Of a stretch of 37,294 bases of DNA, positions 7,338 through 15,543 are shown piece after piece; the stretch's first letter is position 1; the number at the start of each line of letters is the position of its first letter. This DNA is from Spirochaetota bacterium. GTDB lineage: Bacteria > Spirochaetota > UBA12135 > COTS27 > JAFLEE01. The stretch covers positions 1 through 37,294 of the forward strand of contig JAFLEE010000053.1 of assembly GCA_017302015.1 (NCBI GenBank), given 5' to 3'. The notes beneath the pieces are model-generated. The model saw only the letters and a list, made by a program, of their open reading frames with translations. It had not been told where the DNA came from and did not search any database. The translations under genes and the position numbers were made by a program.

Positions 7338-9059
7338 GTGAAACACATCCTGGAACTCTCCTGGTGGAAGGTCGTCCTCATGGGCGTCGCCTCCGCCCTC
7401 CTCCTGCTTCTGGCCCATCCCATGAGGGAATGGGGAATCTTCCATGATTGGTTCCCCTTGGCCTTCGTGGCGCTCGTGCCCCTCTTCGTGGTGCTCCTTT
7501 CCCAGGGATGGGCCAAGAGCCTGCTGGGCATGGCCGCCTTCGGGGCCGTGTTCTTCGGCTTCTTCCTCCAATGGGTGACCCGGTTCCACCCCTTGGCGCT
7601 CCCCGGACTCACCTTCGCGGTGCTGGTCTTCTACCTGCTCGCCGTGGTCGCCTACCGATTGGTCGCCCGGAAATGGCCCGAACTCGGGTGGCTCCTCCTC
7701 GTGCTGACCTTCACCGGGCTGGAATACCTGCGCAGCGTGGGCTATTTGCGCTTCCCCTACGGCAGCCTGGCCTATACCCAATACCAGTTCCTGGCCTTCA
7801 TCCAGATCGCCGACTTGGGCGGCTACCTCCTGGTCTCCTTCGTCCTCTACCTGTTCAACGCCCTGATTGCCGATTTCCTCTACCGGTTCGTGCTGGCGAA
7901 GAACCGCCCGCTCTTCGTCATGCGCCGGCGCGACCTCTTCCTCAATCGCTTCACGGCCCTGGCGGCGCTCTTCCTCTTGATCCTCGGCTACGGGGTTTTC
8001 CGGCTTTCATTCGACCGCCCCGAGGTCCGGGGACGGGCCCGGGTCGGCCTGGTCCAGAATTGGTTCGATTTCAATAAGCTCTGGACCCAGCAGACGAAGG
8101 CCATCGTCTACGATTCGCTGACCCTGCTCTCTCGCAAGGCGGCCCTGGCCTCGCCCGACCTCATCGTTTGGCCCGAATCGGCCATGCTCACCTATTACGA
8201 GCATTACGCCAAGATGGGCTATATCGACGCGACCGTCTACCGCGATTTCTTCCGGGAGTTCAATCGGGGGGGAGGATCGACCTGGTTCCTCTCCGGCACC
8301 CTGGGCGCGGAGCGCGAACTCCAAACGAACGCGGACGAGACGGCCGCGGCCCGGCCCACGGGCCAGAGCGCCAAGAGCCAGAAAACGGGCCATTTCCGCG
8401 AATCCTACAAGGTCTACCAGTACAATTCGGCCGTGCTGGTGGATGCGGGCGGCCAGGTGGTCGACCGCTACCACAAGCACCTGCTCGTGGCGTTCGCCGA
8501 ATGGTTCCCCTATGGCGATTGGTTCCCGGCCATCAAGCGCCTCCTCGTCGCCGCCCAGGCCAGCGATTTCAGCCCCGGCCGCGTCCTCACCCTCTTCCGC
8601 CACCCGAAGTTCACCTTCGCCGCCCTGGTGTGCTACGAAGACGTCTTCGCCGAATTCTGCCGGCGATTCGTGGAAGAGGGCGCGCAGGCCCTCATCGTCA
8701 TCACCAACGACGCCTGGAGCTACACCGAGTCTTCCCAGACCGTCCACTATATGTTCTCGGTCTTCCGGGCCGTGGAGAACCGGCGCCCCGTGCTGCGGGC
8801 GGCCAACGCCGGGGTCACCGGCATCATCGATGCCTGGGGTCGGCCCACCGCGCTCCTGCCGCAATTCGTGGAAGACGCCCTCGTCGGCGACGTGGAACTT
8901 CGCGACGGGCGCTCGGTGTGGGTCCGCTACGGCTCCAACTGGATCTTCGGCGTCTTCGGCCTCCTGCTCCTCTTTTTCGTACTCTCCTTCTTCCGCGGAC
9001 CCCTGGAGAAGGGGTGGCGTTGGACGGCCATGCGCCTTCCTTGGAATCGCGCCCGATGA
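7338..9059 (+). CDS. lnt: Apolipoprotein N-acyltransferase Lnt
   Basis: Transfers the third acyl chain to the N-terminal Cys of lipoproteins on the periplasmic face of the inner membrane. The 573-residue protein has about six N-terminal transmembrane helices (to about residue 235), then a nitrilase-type CN-hydrolase domain, then a final TM helix (GVFGLLLLFFVLSFF). The catalytic triad positions of the family are present: Glu280 in WPESA, Lys380 in YHKHLLVAFAEW and Cys432 in CYEDVFAEF. The start is GTG 7338, 19 nt after ligA. An insertion rich in Thr, Ala and Lys (about residues 330-350) precedes the active Lys. Its TGA overlaps the next ATG by 4 bp. Confidence 0.95.
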   Translation: MKHILELSWWKVVLMGVASALLLLLAHPMREWGIFHDWFPLAFVALVPLFVVLLSQGWAKSLLGMAAFGAVFFGFFLQWVTRFHPLALPGLTFAVLVFYLLAVVAYRLVARKWPELGWLLLVLTFTGLEYLRSVGYLRFPYGSLAYTQYQFLAFIQIADLGGYLLVSFVLYLFNALIADFLYRFVLAKNRPLFVMRRRDLFLNRFTALAALFLLILGYGVFRLSFDRPEVRGRARVGLVQNWFDFNKLWTQQTKAIVYDSLTLLSRKAALASPDLIVWPESAMLTYYEHYAKMGYIDATVYRDFFREFNRGGGSTWFLSGTLGAERELQTNADETAAARPTGQSAKSQKTGHFRESYKVYQYNSAVLVDAGGQVVDRYHKHLLVAFAEWFPYGDWFPAIKRLLVAAQASDFSPGRVLTLFRHPKFTFAALVCYEDVFAEFCRRFVEEGAQALIVITNDAWSYTESSQTVHYMFSVFRAVENRRPVLRAANAGVTGIIDAWGRPTALLPQFVEDALVGDVELRDGRSVWVRYGSNWIFGVFGLLLLFFVLSFFRGPLEKGWRWTAMRLPWNRAR

Positions 9060-9559
9060 AAAAACGCCTCCTAGAAGCCGGGCGCTGGCTCCTCGGGAAA
9101 GGGGGCCTTCTGACCCCGGCCCAAGTCTTGGGCGTCTCGGGGATCCTCCTCGCCGCGGCGTTCTTGCCGAGGTTCGTTTCTGAGAATCTCAACCCGTTCG
9201 TCGAGGGTTTTACCTATTATTATGAAGAGCCGATCTCCGGGAAGGCGGTCGTGGAGAAACGGAAATTGCGGGTGGGCTGGGCCCGCAGCCGACGGGAACG
9301 GGTGACCCGGGTCGTCGATGATTATCTCCAGGGGCCCCTTGAATTCAGGCTGAAACACCCGGGTTTCGCGATTTTGGGCGCCGTCCACGACGAGGGCGAG
9401 GCGCTCGTGCTCTATTTGAAGCCCTTGGACCCCGAGGCCGTTTCCCCCGAATTCCGCGCCACTTTAGAGGACAGCCTGCTCCGAACCCTCTCCTCCAACC
9501 GCCTCTGCGGCCCTGAAACCAGGGTGTACTGGTCGGGGGTTTCTTCCGACGCCATTTGA
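9056..9559 (+). CDS. Membrane-anchored GerMN-like protein
   Basis: A 167-residue protein with a basic N-terminus, one hydrophobic anchor (about residues 23-38, LGVSGILLAAAFLP) and a small external domain. The domain order resembles GerMN: a helix ending in RVVDDYLQGPLEF, then a beta strand ALVLYLKPLDPE, then a helix EFRATLEDSLLRTLSSN and a final strand ETRVYWSG. GerMN domains occur in spore-germination proteins and in many non-sporulating envelope proteins, so no sporulation role is implied. It overlaps lnt by 4 bp, which places it in the envelope operon. The domain call is by pattern and moderate; the ORF itself is secure. Confidence 0.82.
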   Translation: MKKRLLEAGRWLLGKGGLLTPAQVLGVSGILLAAAFLPRFVSENLNPFVEGFTYYYEEPISGKAVVEKRKLRVGWARSRRERVTRVVDDYLQGPLEFRLKHPGFAILGAVHDEGEALVLYLKPLDPEAVSPEFRATLEDSLLRTLSSNRLCGPETRVYWSGVSSDAI

Positions 9560-9585
9560 CTTCCTTTTTACGCTGATGCTAGGAT
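9556..9585 (+). promoter_or_regulatory. flaA promoter (sigma-70 type)
   Basis: TTGACT (9556-9561), an 18-bp spacer and TAGGAT (9580-9585), overlapping the end of the preceding gene. The predicted start is near 9592, followed by AGGAG at 9606-9610 and ATG 9617. No sigma-28 consensus (TAAA with GCCGATAA) is seen. Confidence 0.55.
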
Positions 9586-9616
9586 CGGGGAACGTAATTT
9601 CTCTCAGGAGCCCTAC

Positions 9617-10540
9617 ATGTCGCGGATGATGCGCACGCTCTCGCTGGTCGCTGGCGTCTGGTTCGCTTGGGTCACGGCCCAACCCGGAACCAACAATCTC
9701 CTCATCGACTTCAACGAGTATGGTGATCCCAAAGTCACCAACGACGTCAACCTGCGTAATTTCTATAATAAGTTCTGGCGAGCGCGCCTCAACCCCTCCT
9801 CCGACTACCTCGAAAACCGGCGCCTCACCTACGTCGAGAACGTGCCCGTGAAGAAGGCCCGAGACGGCCGCTTCGGTTACTCCAACGACGGCTTCGCCCT
9901 CGGCGTGCGTTGCAATTTCCCCAACATCAACGCCAATTCGGCGGTGACCGTGCGTCCCGTCTATGAGTTCGAGGCGTATCCGACCAATGCCCAGGGTGAG
10001 TACACGAATACCTTCGAGAGCAAGGGCGTCCTGAAGAATGTCGGGCTCATCAAGAGCATCACCACGTTCGTGAAGGGGAAGAACTTTCCCCACGCCCTCT
10101 ACTTGAACCTGCGCGACGAGAACGATCAGGTGAAGGCTTACTTCATGGGCTACCTGAACTTCGACGGCTGGCAAGAGAAGATCTACGCCAACCCCGGCTA
10201 CCTGACCGAAGTGAAAGACCGCGCCCTTGTGCGCGTCCCCAATTACCCCAAGGTCGAGCCCCTCGTGAAGTTCGATTCCTTCCAGCTCTTCCGAAACGCC
10301 GAGCATATCGACGGCGATTTCGTCGCCTATTTCGGCTGGGTGCGCCTCGTCTATGATCGCGCCATCCACGACGAGAACGACGACATCACCGATGAAGACG
10401 TGTGGAAGATCCGCCGCACCCAATCCCGCGGGAAGGCCGAGGCCGAGAATGAGCGCCTGAAGTCCCAGGGCGAGCTCGAGCGCCTTGAGCGCATCAAGAT
10501 GTTCCTTCCCCCCTCCCCGTACCAGGCCCAGCCGCGCTAA
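9617..10540 (+). CDS. flaA: Flagellar filament outer-layer protein FlaA
   Basis: Sheath protein of the periplasmic flagella of spirochaetes. The 307-residue product has a signal peptide (MSRMMRTLSLVAGVWFAWVT, then Ala-Gln). The FlaA-like core includes GFALGVRCNFPN, a shift to KGVLKNVGLIKSITTFVKGK, a GYLNFDGWQEKIYANPGYL segment corresponding to the LGWKNL/IP region of the family, and a C-terminal KFDSFQLFRNAEHIDGDFVA. A helical charged tail (about residues 270-307) follows. It has its own promoter and a good Shine-Dalgarno. Export through the general secretory route rather than the flagellar apparatus fits known FlaA. The subfamily assignment rests on pattern recall, so paralogous FlaA-like proteins are not excluded. 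Confidence 0.83.
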   Translation: MSRMMRTLSLVAGVWFAWVTAQPGTNNLLIDFNEYGDPKVTNDVNLRNFYNKFWRARLNPSSDYLENRRLTYVENVPVKKARDGRFGYSNDGFALGVRCNFPNINANSAVTVRPVYEFEAYPTNAQGEYTNTFESKGVLKNVGLIKSITTFVKGKNFPHALYLNLRDENDQVKAYFMGYLNFDGWQEKIYANPGYLTEVKDRALVRVPNYPKVEPLVKFDSFQLFRNAEHIDGDFVAYFGWVRLVYDRAIHDENDDITDEDVWKIRRTQSRGKAEAENERLKSQGELERLERIKMFLPPSPYQAQPR

Positions 10541-10574
10541 GGCGGGGTCCTGATAACCAGGTGACGGGCCCAAG

Positions 10575-10904
10575 ATGAAGCCCGATCACCTCGCGGGGTC
10601 GCGCCTCGCCGAAGAAATGGTGGCCAATGGCCACCTTTCTTTTTCTACGGCGGTCACCCTCCGGGGGCGCTTCTCCGGCACCATCGAGGGAACGGGGCAC
10701 CTCGTCGTCGCCCAGGGCGCCGAGGTCCACGCGCGCATCACGGCGAGGGTCCTCACCATCGCCGGGCTCGTGGTGGGGGATTGCCACGCGGAAGAACGCG
10801 TGGAACTCCTCGGGAGCGCCCGCCTCATCGGGAACGTGCGCACCCGCGCCCTCAAGCTCGCCGACGGGGTGGATTTCGAGGGCCAGAGCGAGATGATCCG
10901 ATGA
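10575..10904 (+). CDS. Bactofilin (polymer-forming cytoskeletal protein)
   Basis: A 109-residue bactofilin-fold protein. The short hydrophobic repeats of the beta-helix are clear: GRFSGTIEGTGHLVVAQGAE, then VHARITARVLTIAGLVVGDC and RVELLGSARLIGNVRTRALK. Such proteins polymerise without nucleotide and organise cell shape or polar and envelope assemblies, including flagellar assembly in some bacteria. This one lacks long disordered tails, so it is near-minimal. It lies 34 nt after flaA and 10 nt before cimA and is probably co-transcribed. The ATG follows an AGGTGA at some distance (13 nt), so initiation may be modest. Confidence 0.88.
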   Translation: MKPDHLAGSRLAEEMVANGHLSFSTAVTLRGRFSGTIEGTGHLVVAQGAEVHARITARVLTIAGLVVGDCHAEERVELLGSARLIGNVRTRALKLADGVDFEGQSEMIR

Positions 10905-10914
10905 GAGAGACCCC

Positions 10915-12579
10915 ATGAACGTGAAGATCTACGACACCACCCTGCGCGACGGCATGCAGGGCGAAAAGGTGAGTTTCACCCTCGAGGATAAGCTGCGCGT
11001 GGCCCAGAAACTCGACGAACTCGGCGTGCATTACGTCGAGGGCGGGTTTCCCCTGGCCAACGCGAAGGAAGAGGAGTTCTTCCGGCGCGCCGCGAAGATG
11101 AAGTGGCGCCACGCCCGCCTGGCGGCCTTCGGCTCCACCCGGCGGCCGGGAAGCGACGCGGGGAAGGATGCCCACCTGCGGGCCCTCCTCGAGGCCGAGA
11201 CCCCCGTGGTGACCATGGTGGGAAAGGCCTGGATCCGCCACGTCACCGAGGTGCTGCGCGCCACCGCCGAGGAGAACCTGGCCATGATCGAAGACTCGGC
11301 GCGCCTGCTGAAGAAGGCCGGGCGCGAGGTCGTCTTCGACGCCGAGCATTTCTTCGACGGCTTCAAGGACGACCCGGCCTACGCCCTGCGGGCCCTCAAG
11401 GCCGCCCGCGACGGCGGCGCCGATATCCTCGTGCTCTGCGACACCAACGGCGGCGCGATCACCCGGGAGTTCCTGCGGGCCCTCGAGGCGGTGCGCGAGG
11501 AGGTCCAGGCGCCCTACGGCGTGCACCTCCATAACGACAGCGGCTTGGCCGTCGCCCACTCGTGCCTGGCCGTGGAGCATGGGGCCCTCCAGATCCAGGG
11601 CACCCTCGACGGGTGGGGGGAGCGCTGCGGCAACGCCAATCTCTGCTCCATCATCCCCAACCTCCAACTCAAGATGGGAATGCCCGTGCTCGCGGTGGGG
11701 CAATTGCGCCACCTCACCAATGTCAGCCGCTTCGTCTGCGAACTGGCCAACTTGCCCCACGACCACCGTCAGCCCTTCACGGGGGTCTCGGCGTTCGCCC
11801 ACAAGGCCGGCCAGCACGCCGACGTCATCATCAAGAACCCCGCGCTCATGGAGCACCTCGACGGCGCCCTGGTGGGCAACGAGCGGCGCGTGCTGCTCTC
11901 CGAACTCGCCGGAAAGAGCACCCTCGTCTACAAACTGCGGGATTTCGGCGATTACGACAAGGGATCCCGCGAGGTCGACCTGCTCACCCGCGAGCTCAAG
12001 GCGCGCGAGAGCGAGGGCTACGAGTACGAGACCGCCGAGGCCTCCTTCGAACTCCTCATCCGCCGCTGCCTGGGCGTCTACCGGCCCATGTTCACGCTGC
12101 TGCATTACGAGGTCGAATCGTTCCAGGGCGGCGGGAAAGACGGGGTGAAGACCTTCGCCCGCGTGCGCCTTTCCATCAACGGGGTCGAGCACGCGGGAAA
12201 CGCCGTGGGCAGCGGCCCGGTGGGCGCCCTCGATTGCGCGCTGCGCGACGCCGTGCGCGTCGTCCATCCCTTCATCGACGGGGTCAAACTCACCGACTTC
12301 AAGGTCCGCATCCTCGACGGGAATCTGGCGACCAACGCGCGGACGCGGGTCTTCGTCCAGGTGAGCGACGGGGCGAAGACCTGGGAGACCGTCGGCGTTT
12401 CCGAGAACATCATCGAGGCATCCTGGCAGGCCCTCATCGACGGCTACGAATATTTCTACAACCGCCAAGCGGCGCCGGCGAAGGAGGCTCCCCGGTCCGT
12501 CCCTTCCCAGGAGCGCACCGCCCGCAAGAAAACCGGCTCGCGGGGAAAAAGCGGAAAGGGAATCCCGCGGCGTGGGTAA
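10915..12579 (+). CDS. cimA: (R)-citramalate synthase
   Basis: Condenses pyruvate and acetyl-CoA to citramalate, the first step of the threonine-independent route to isoleucine. The 554-residue DRE-TIM enzyme starts with the signature YDTTLRDGMQGEKVSF. The metal-binding HLHNDSG lies near residue 203 and the family motif GWGERCGNANLCS near residue 235. CimA-type sequence (AFAHKAGQHADVIIKNPALM; NERRVLLSELAGKS) distinguishes it from LeuA. A regulatory LeuA-dimer domain at about 375-510 would give feedback control. The last 40 residues are a basic, probably disordered tail (RTARKKTGSRGKSGKG) not usual for the family. Neighbours are not amino-acid genes. Confidence 0.93.
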   Translation: MNVKIYDTTLRDGMQGEKVSFTLEDKLRVAQKLDELGVHYVEGGFPLANAKEEEFFRRAAKMKWRHARLAAFGSTRRPGSDAGKDAHLRALLEAETPVVTMVGKAWIRHVTEVLRATAEENLAMIEDSARLLKKAGREVVFDAEHFFDGFKDDPAYALRALKAARDGGADILVLCDTNGGAITREFLRALEAVREEVQAPYGVHLHNDSGLAVAHSCLAVEHGALQIQGTLDGWGERCGNANLCSIIPNLQLKMGMPVLAVGQLRHLTNVSRFVCELANLPHDHRQPFTGVSAFAHKAGQHADVIIKNPALMEHLDGALVGNERRVLLSELAGKSTLVYKLRDFGDYDKGSREVDLLTRELKARESEGYEYETAEASFELLIRRCLGVYRPMFTLLHYEVESFQGGGKDGVKTFARVRLSINGVEHAGNAVGSGPVGALDCALRDAVRVVHPFIDGVKLTDFKVRILDGNLATNARTRVFVQVSDGAKTWETVGVSENIIEASWQALIDGYEYFYNRQAAPAKEAPRSVPSQERTARKKTGSRGKSGKGIPRRG

Positions 12580-12615
12580 GTCCCGCCCCGCCCACCCGTC
12601 CCGGGTTGAAGCCCC

Positions 12616-13356
12616 GTGAAGGAACTTTTCGTCGTCGCCACGCCCATCGGGAACCTGGGCGATCTCAGCGATCGCGCCCGGGAAGTGCTCGGCGCGGTCG
12701 ACCTCATCCTGGCCGAGGATACCCGCACCACCGGGCATCTCTTGACCCATTTCGGGATCCGCAAGCGCATGGTCGCCTACCATAGCGCCAATGAATGGGG
12801 CTCCTTCGATCCCTCCCGGGTCTTCGACCAGGCGGAGCAGGTGGCCCTCGTCTCCGAAAACGGGACGCCCTGCATCATGGATCCGGGGCACCGCATCGTG
12901 GGGTGGTGCCACGACCATGGGGTGCGGGTCACTCCTATCCCTGGTCCCAGCGCCGGCCTCTCCTGCCTTTCGGCCTCCGGATTCCCGGCCCAGAATTTTC
13001 TCTTCTACGGGTTTTTGCCCAATAAGAAGGGCCGCAGGCAGAATATGCTCGGGGAGATCCTTGACCGGGAGAAAAAAGTCGTCATTTTTTACGAATCTCC
13101 CCACCGGATGATGCATTTATTGCAGATTTTGGTCGAGAGGGATCCCGCCCTGAACCTCGTCGTGGGCCGAGAATTGACCAAAAAATTCGAGGAAGTCGTG
13201 CGAAAAAACGCTCAAGAAATGCTTCAGTATTACGACAATAAGGGGGTTCAGGGCGAATTCGTCCTAATCGTCGACAATCGGGAACGTCGGTCGGCCGGGG
13301 GGGGTTCCGGCGCCGAAGAAACCGTTAACTTTGGGGACGATTCGGACGATACTTGA
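12616..13356 (+). CDS. rsmI: 16S rRNA 2'-O-methyltransferase RsmI
   Basis: SAM-dependent enzyme that 2'-O-methylates C1402 in the 16S rRNA decoding centre. The 246-residue protein starts at GTG with KELFVVATPIGNLGDLSDRA, the family hallmark. It continues with LILAEDTRTTGHLLTHFGI, the SAM-site loop GTPCIMDPGH (usually GTPxISDPG), PIPGPSAGLSCLSASGFP and FYESPHRMMHLLQIL. The C-terminal tail (after about residue 225) is low-complexity Gly/Ser/Asp. The aspartate-proline core is retained although Met replaces the usual Ser. Its TGA falls 15 nt before the flgM start. Confidence 0.94.
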   Translation: MKELFVVATPIGNLGDLSDRAREVLGAVDLILAEDTRTTGHLLTHFGIRKRMVAYHSANEWGSFDPSRVFDQAEQVALVSENGTPCIMDPGHRIVGWCHDHGVRVTPIPGPSAGLSCLSASGFPAQNFLFYGFLPNKKGRRQNMLGEILDREKKVVIFYESPHRMMHLLQILVERDPALNLVVGRELTKKFEEVVRKNAQEMLQYYDNKGVQGEFVLIVDNRERRSAGGGSGAEETVNFGDDSDDT

Positions 13357-13370
13357 AGAAGGAGCCTGCC

Positions 13371-13667
13371 ATGACCGTCGATAAAATCGGCAAGATCAGT
13401 GACGTCTCAGCCGTCTCGGGTCCCGCCAAGGCCTCGGGCCCCGCCCCGGCCGCCAAGGCTTCCGATTCCGTGCGTATCTCCTCCGATGCGCTCAAGAAAG
13501 CCGAAGTCCAATCCTATATCGAGATCGTCAAGAACGCCCCCGACATCCGGGCCGACAAGGTCGCCGAGGCCAAGAGCCGCCTGGCGAGCTATATGCAAGA
13601 CAGCGCCCTGCAGGGCCGGGTGATCGACCAGGTCGCCCAGGAAATCATCAACCAGTTGTTGCGCTAA
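13371..13667 (+). CDS. flgM: Anti-sigma-28 factor FlgM
   Basis: A 98-residue protein that in flagellated bacteria holds the flagellar sigma factor FliA inactive until hook completion. The N-terminal half is disordered and Ala/Lys rich. The FlgM core is DSVRISSDALKKAEVQSYIE followed by NAPDIRADKVAEAKSRLASY and the C-terminal VIDQVAQEIINQLLR. ATG 13371 has a good AAGGAG Shine-Dalgarno; a TTG at 13353 in frame would overlap the rsmI stop. In some spirochaetes flgM-like genes are present although FlaA is transcribed by sigma-70, which is consistent with the flaA promoter here. No fliA lies in the window. Confidence 0.86.
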   Translation: MTVDKIGKISDVSAVSGPAKASGPAPAAKASDSVRISSDALKKAEVQSYIEIVKNAPDIRADKVAEAKSRLASYMQDSALQGRVIDQVAQEIINQLLR

Positions 13668-13674
13668 GGGCGCC

Positions 13675-13699
13675 GGCCGGGGGGCTCGCGACCCCGGCC
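13675..13699 (+). terminator. GC-rich hairpin, weak terminator candidate
   Basis: GGCCGGGG (13675-13682) pairs with CCCCGGCC (13692-13699) around a 9-nt loop, just after the flgM stop. Only a short T-tract (ATTTG) follows, so it may be an attenuator or mRNA-end stabiliser rather than an efficient terminator. Confidence 0.4.
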
Positions 13700-13711
13700 A
13701 TTTGAGCGGCG

Positions 13712-14878
13712 ATGGCCAACGCAAGGTTCCACTTCCCCACCCAGGTACACACCGGCAAGGACGCCATGAAGGCGGTGCCCGACATCGCCACGCGCTTCGG
13801 GAACAAGGCGCTCCTAGTCACCAGCCGCCGGCAATTCCAGGACTCCGACCTCGTCGAGCGTCTCCACCAGAACCTCCTCACCAAGAACATCAACACCCTC
13901 GTCTACGACGACACGGGCGTCGAGGGCGAGAGCGTCGAGGTCGACCAGATCGCGCTCCTGGCCAAGAGCGCCCGGTGCGATGTGGTGATCGGCCTCGGCG
14001 GCGACACCGTGCTCAACGTGGCCAAGGCCGTGGCGCTCCTTTGCACCAATCCGGGGGAGGCCTCGGACTACCTCACGGAGCAGGACGGCTACCGCCTCCA
14101 GATCGCCCGCGAACCGCTTCCGACCATCCTCTGCCCGACGGCCTTCGGCACCCTGGGCGAGGTCACCCCGGGGTTCGTGCTGAAGGACCCGGCCGACGGC
14201 TTCCGCAAAAAACTCTATAACGTGAAGGTGGCCCCGACCTGCGCGGTGATGGATCCCGCCCTCACCAAGGGCTTGAGCCGCAAGTACGTCGCCGCCTCGG
14301 CGCTCCTCGTGCTCGCCTACGCCATCGAACTCTACACCTCATCGGAGGCCAACCCGATCTCGGATTGCTTCGCCGAAAAGGCCATCGAACTCGTCCACGG
14401 CGTGCTGCCGGTGGTGCAGAAGGACCCCGAGAACGCGGAAGCCCGCAGCGCGCTCCAGACCGCGAGCCTCGTGCTCGCCTACGGGGCCACCGCCGCCCCC
14501 CTGGGCCCGATCTACGCGCTCTGCGAGGCGATCACCTCGAAGATGTCCACCTACAAGGGGTCCTTGGCCACCGTCCTGCTCCCCCAACTCATGGAATACA
14601 ACCTCACGAGTTCGCCCGCCCGCTACGTGCAGGTGGTGAAATTCCTCGGCGAGGACATCAGCCAGATCAGCGTGCTCGAGGCCGCCATCAAGGCGGTGGA
14701 GCGGGTGCGCCTCTCCATCGAGGCCTTCAACATCCCCACGCGCCTGGGCGATCTCGGCTTCACCCGCGACCTCATCCCCGACGTGACCCAGATCTTCTCG
14801 CGCTTCGAGGAATCCCGCTACAATGCCCGGCCCATCGCGGCGGAGGACCTGCGCATCATCCTGGAGCAGTCCCTGTGA
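13712..14878 (+). CDS. Iron-ADH-fold protein lacking metal ligands
   Basis: A 388-residue member of the iron-containing alcohol dehydrogenase family by fold and by order of motifs (KDAMKAVPDIATRFGNKALL; VVIGLGGDTVLNVAKAVALL; APTCAVMDPALTKGLSRKYV; SLATVLLPQLMEYNL). The four metal ligands of the family (Asp, His, His, His) align to Leu199, Tyr203, Tyr268 and Lys282. The NAD-loop Asp of GGGSxxDxxK is Asn102. The protein is therefore probably not a metal-dependent dehydrogenase. It could be a cofactor-binding or regulatory pseudoenzyme, or have a changed chemistry. Its TGA overlaps the larB GTG by 4 bp, so the two products are probably made together. Confidence 0.85.
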   Translation: MANARFHFPTQVHTGKDAMKAVPDIATRFGNKALLVTSRRQFQDSDLVERLHQNLLTKNINTLVYDDTGVEGESVEVDQIALLAKSARCDVVIGLGGDTVLNVAKAVALLCTNPGEASDYLTEQDGYRLQIAREPLPTILCPTAFGTLGEVTPGFVLKDPADGFRKKLYNVKVAPTCAVMDPALTKGLSRKYVAASALLVLAYAIELYTSSEANPISDCFAEKAIELVHGVLPVVQKDPENAEARSALQTASLVLAYGATAAPLGPIYALCEAITSKMSTYKGSLATVLLPQLMEYNLTSSPARYVQVVKFLGEDISQISVLEAAIKAVERVRLSIEAFNIPTRLGDLGFTRDLIPDVTQIFSRFEESRYNARPIAAEDLRIILEQSL

Positions 14879-15543
14879 ACGCGGCGGAGTACCTGGGGCA
14901 CAGCTTCCTCGACCTGGGCCGCCAGGCGCGCACCGGCGTGCCCGAAGCCGTCTTCGCCCCCGGGAAGACCGCCGCGCAACTCGTCTCCATCGCCGGGCGC
15001 TTCCTCGATTCCCGGTCGAACCTCCTCGTCACGAAATGCGACGAGGCGAAGCGCGCGGCCCTCCGACGGGCCCACCCCGGCCTCCACGCGAGCGCCCGGT
15101 CGGGCCTGGTCTGGAAGCTTTTCGAGAAGCCCCGCGGCGGACGGAAGCCCATCGGGTTCCTGTCGGCCGGCACCAGCGATCTCCCCGTGCTCCTCGAGGC
15201 GGCCCTGACGGCCGCCTTCCTGGGCCACCGCGTCAAGGTCTACTCCGATTGCGGCGTGGCGGGCCTGCACCGGACCGTGAAGCGCTTGGGGCAATTGGAG
15301 GGCTGCGGCGTGCTCGTGGTCGTCGCGGGGATGGAGGGCGCGCTTCCCACGGTGGTGAGCGCGCTCACCGGGAAGCCCGTCATCGCCGTGCCCACGTCCA
15401 CCGGCTACGGGGCCGCCCAGGGGGGGCTGACGACCCTCCACGCCATGGTGGGCTCCTGCTCGCCGACGGTCGCGGTGGTGAATATCGATAACGGATTCGG
15501 CGCGGGGTGCATGGCTTCCGCCATCAACCGGGAGATCGGCTGA
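14875..15543 (+). CDS. larB: LarB-like nickel-pincer cofactor carboxylase
   Basis: A 222-residue protein of the PurE-like LarB family, which carboxylates and hydrolyses nicotinate adenine dinucleotide in synthesis of the nickel-pincer nucleotide of lactate racemase. The start of the LarB domain is RQARTGVPEAVFAPGKTAAQ, followed by KPIGFLSAGTSDLPVLLEAA, the core KVYSDCGVAGLHRTVKRLGQ, and then VVVAGMEGALPTVVSALTGK and PVIAVPTSTGYGAAQGGLTT near the end. The N-terminus is shorter than usual by about 25 residues. GTG 14875 overlaps the upstream stop. LarC, LarE and LarA are not in the window, so a full pathway cannot be claimed. The neighbour suggests nucleotide-cofactor chemistry. Confidence 0.88.
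   Translation: MNAAEYLGHSFLDLGRQARTGVPEAVFAPGKTAAQLVSIAGRFLDSRSNLLVTKCDEAKRAALRRAHPGLHASARSGLVWKLFEKPRGGRKPIGFLSAGTSDLPVLLEAALTAAFLGHRVKVYSDCGVAGLHRTVKRLGQLEGCGVLVVVAGMEGALPTVVSALTGKPVIAVPTSTGYGAAQGGLTTLHAMVGSCSPTVAVVNIDNGFGAGCMASAINREIG

Noticed and set aside
9056-9559. Sporulation role for the GerMN-like protein
   Set aside because: GerMN domains also occur in non-sporulating bacteria, and no spore genes are nearby.
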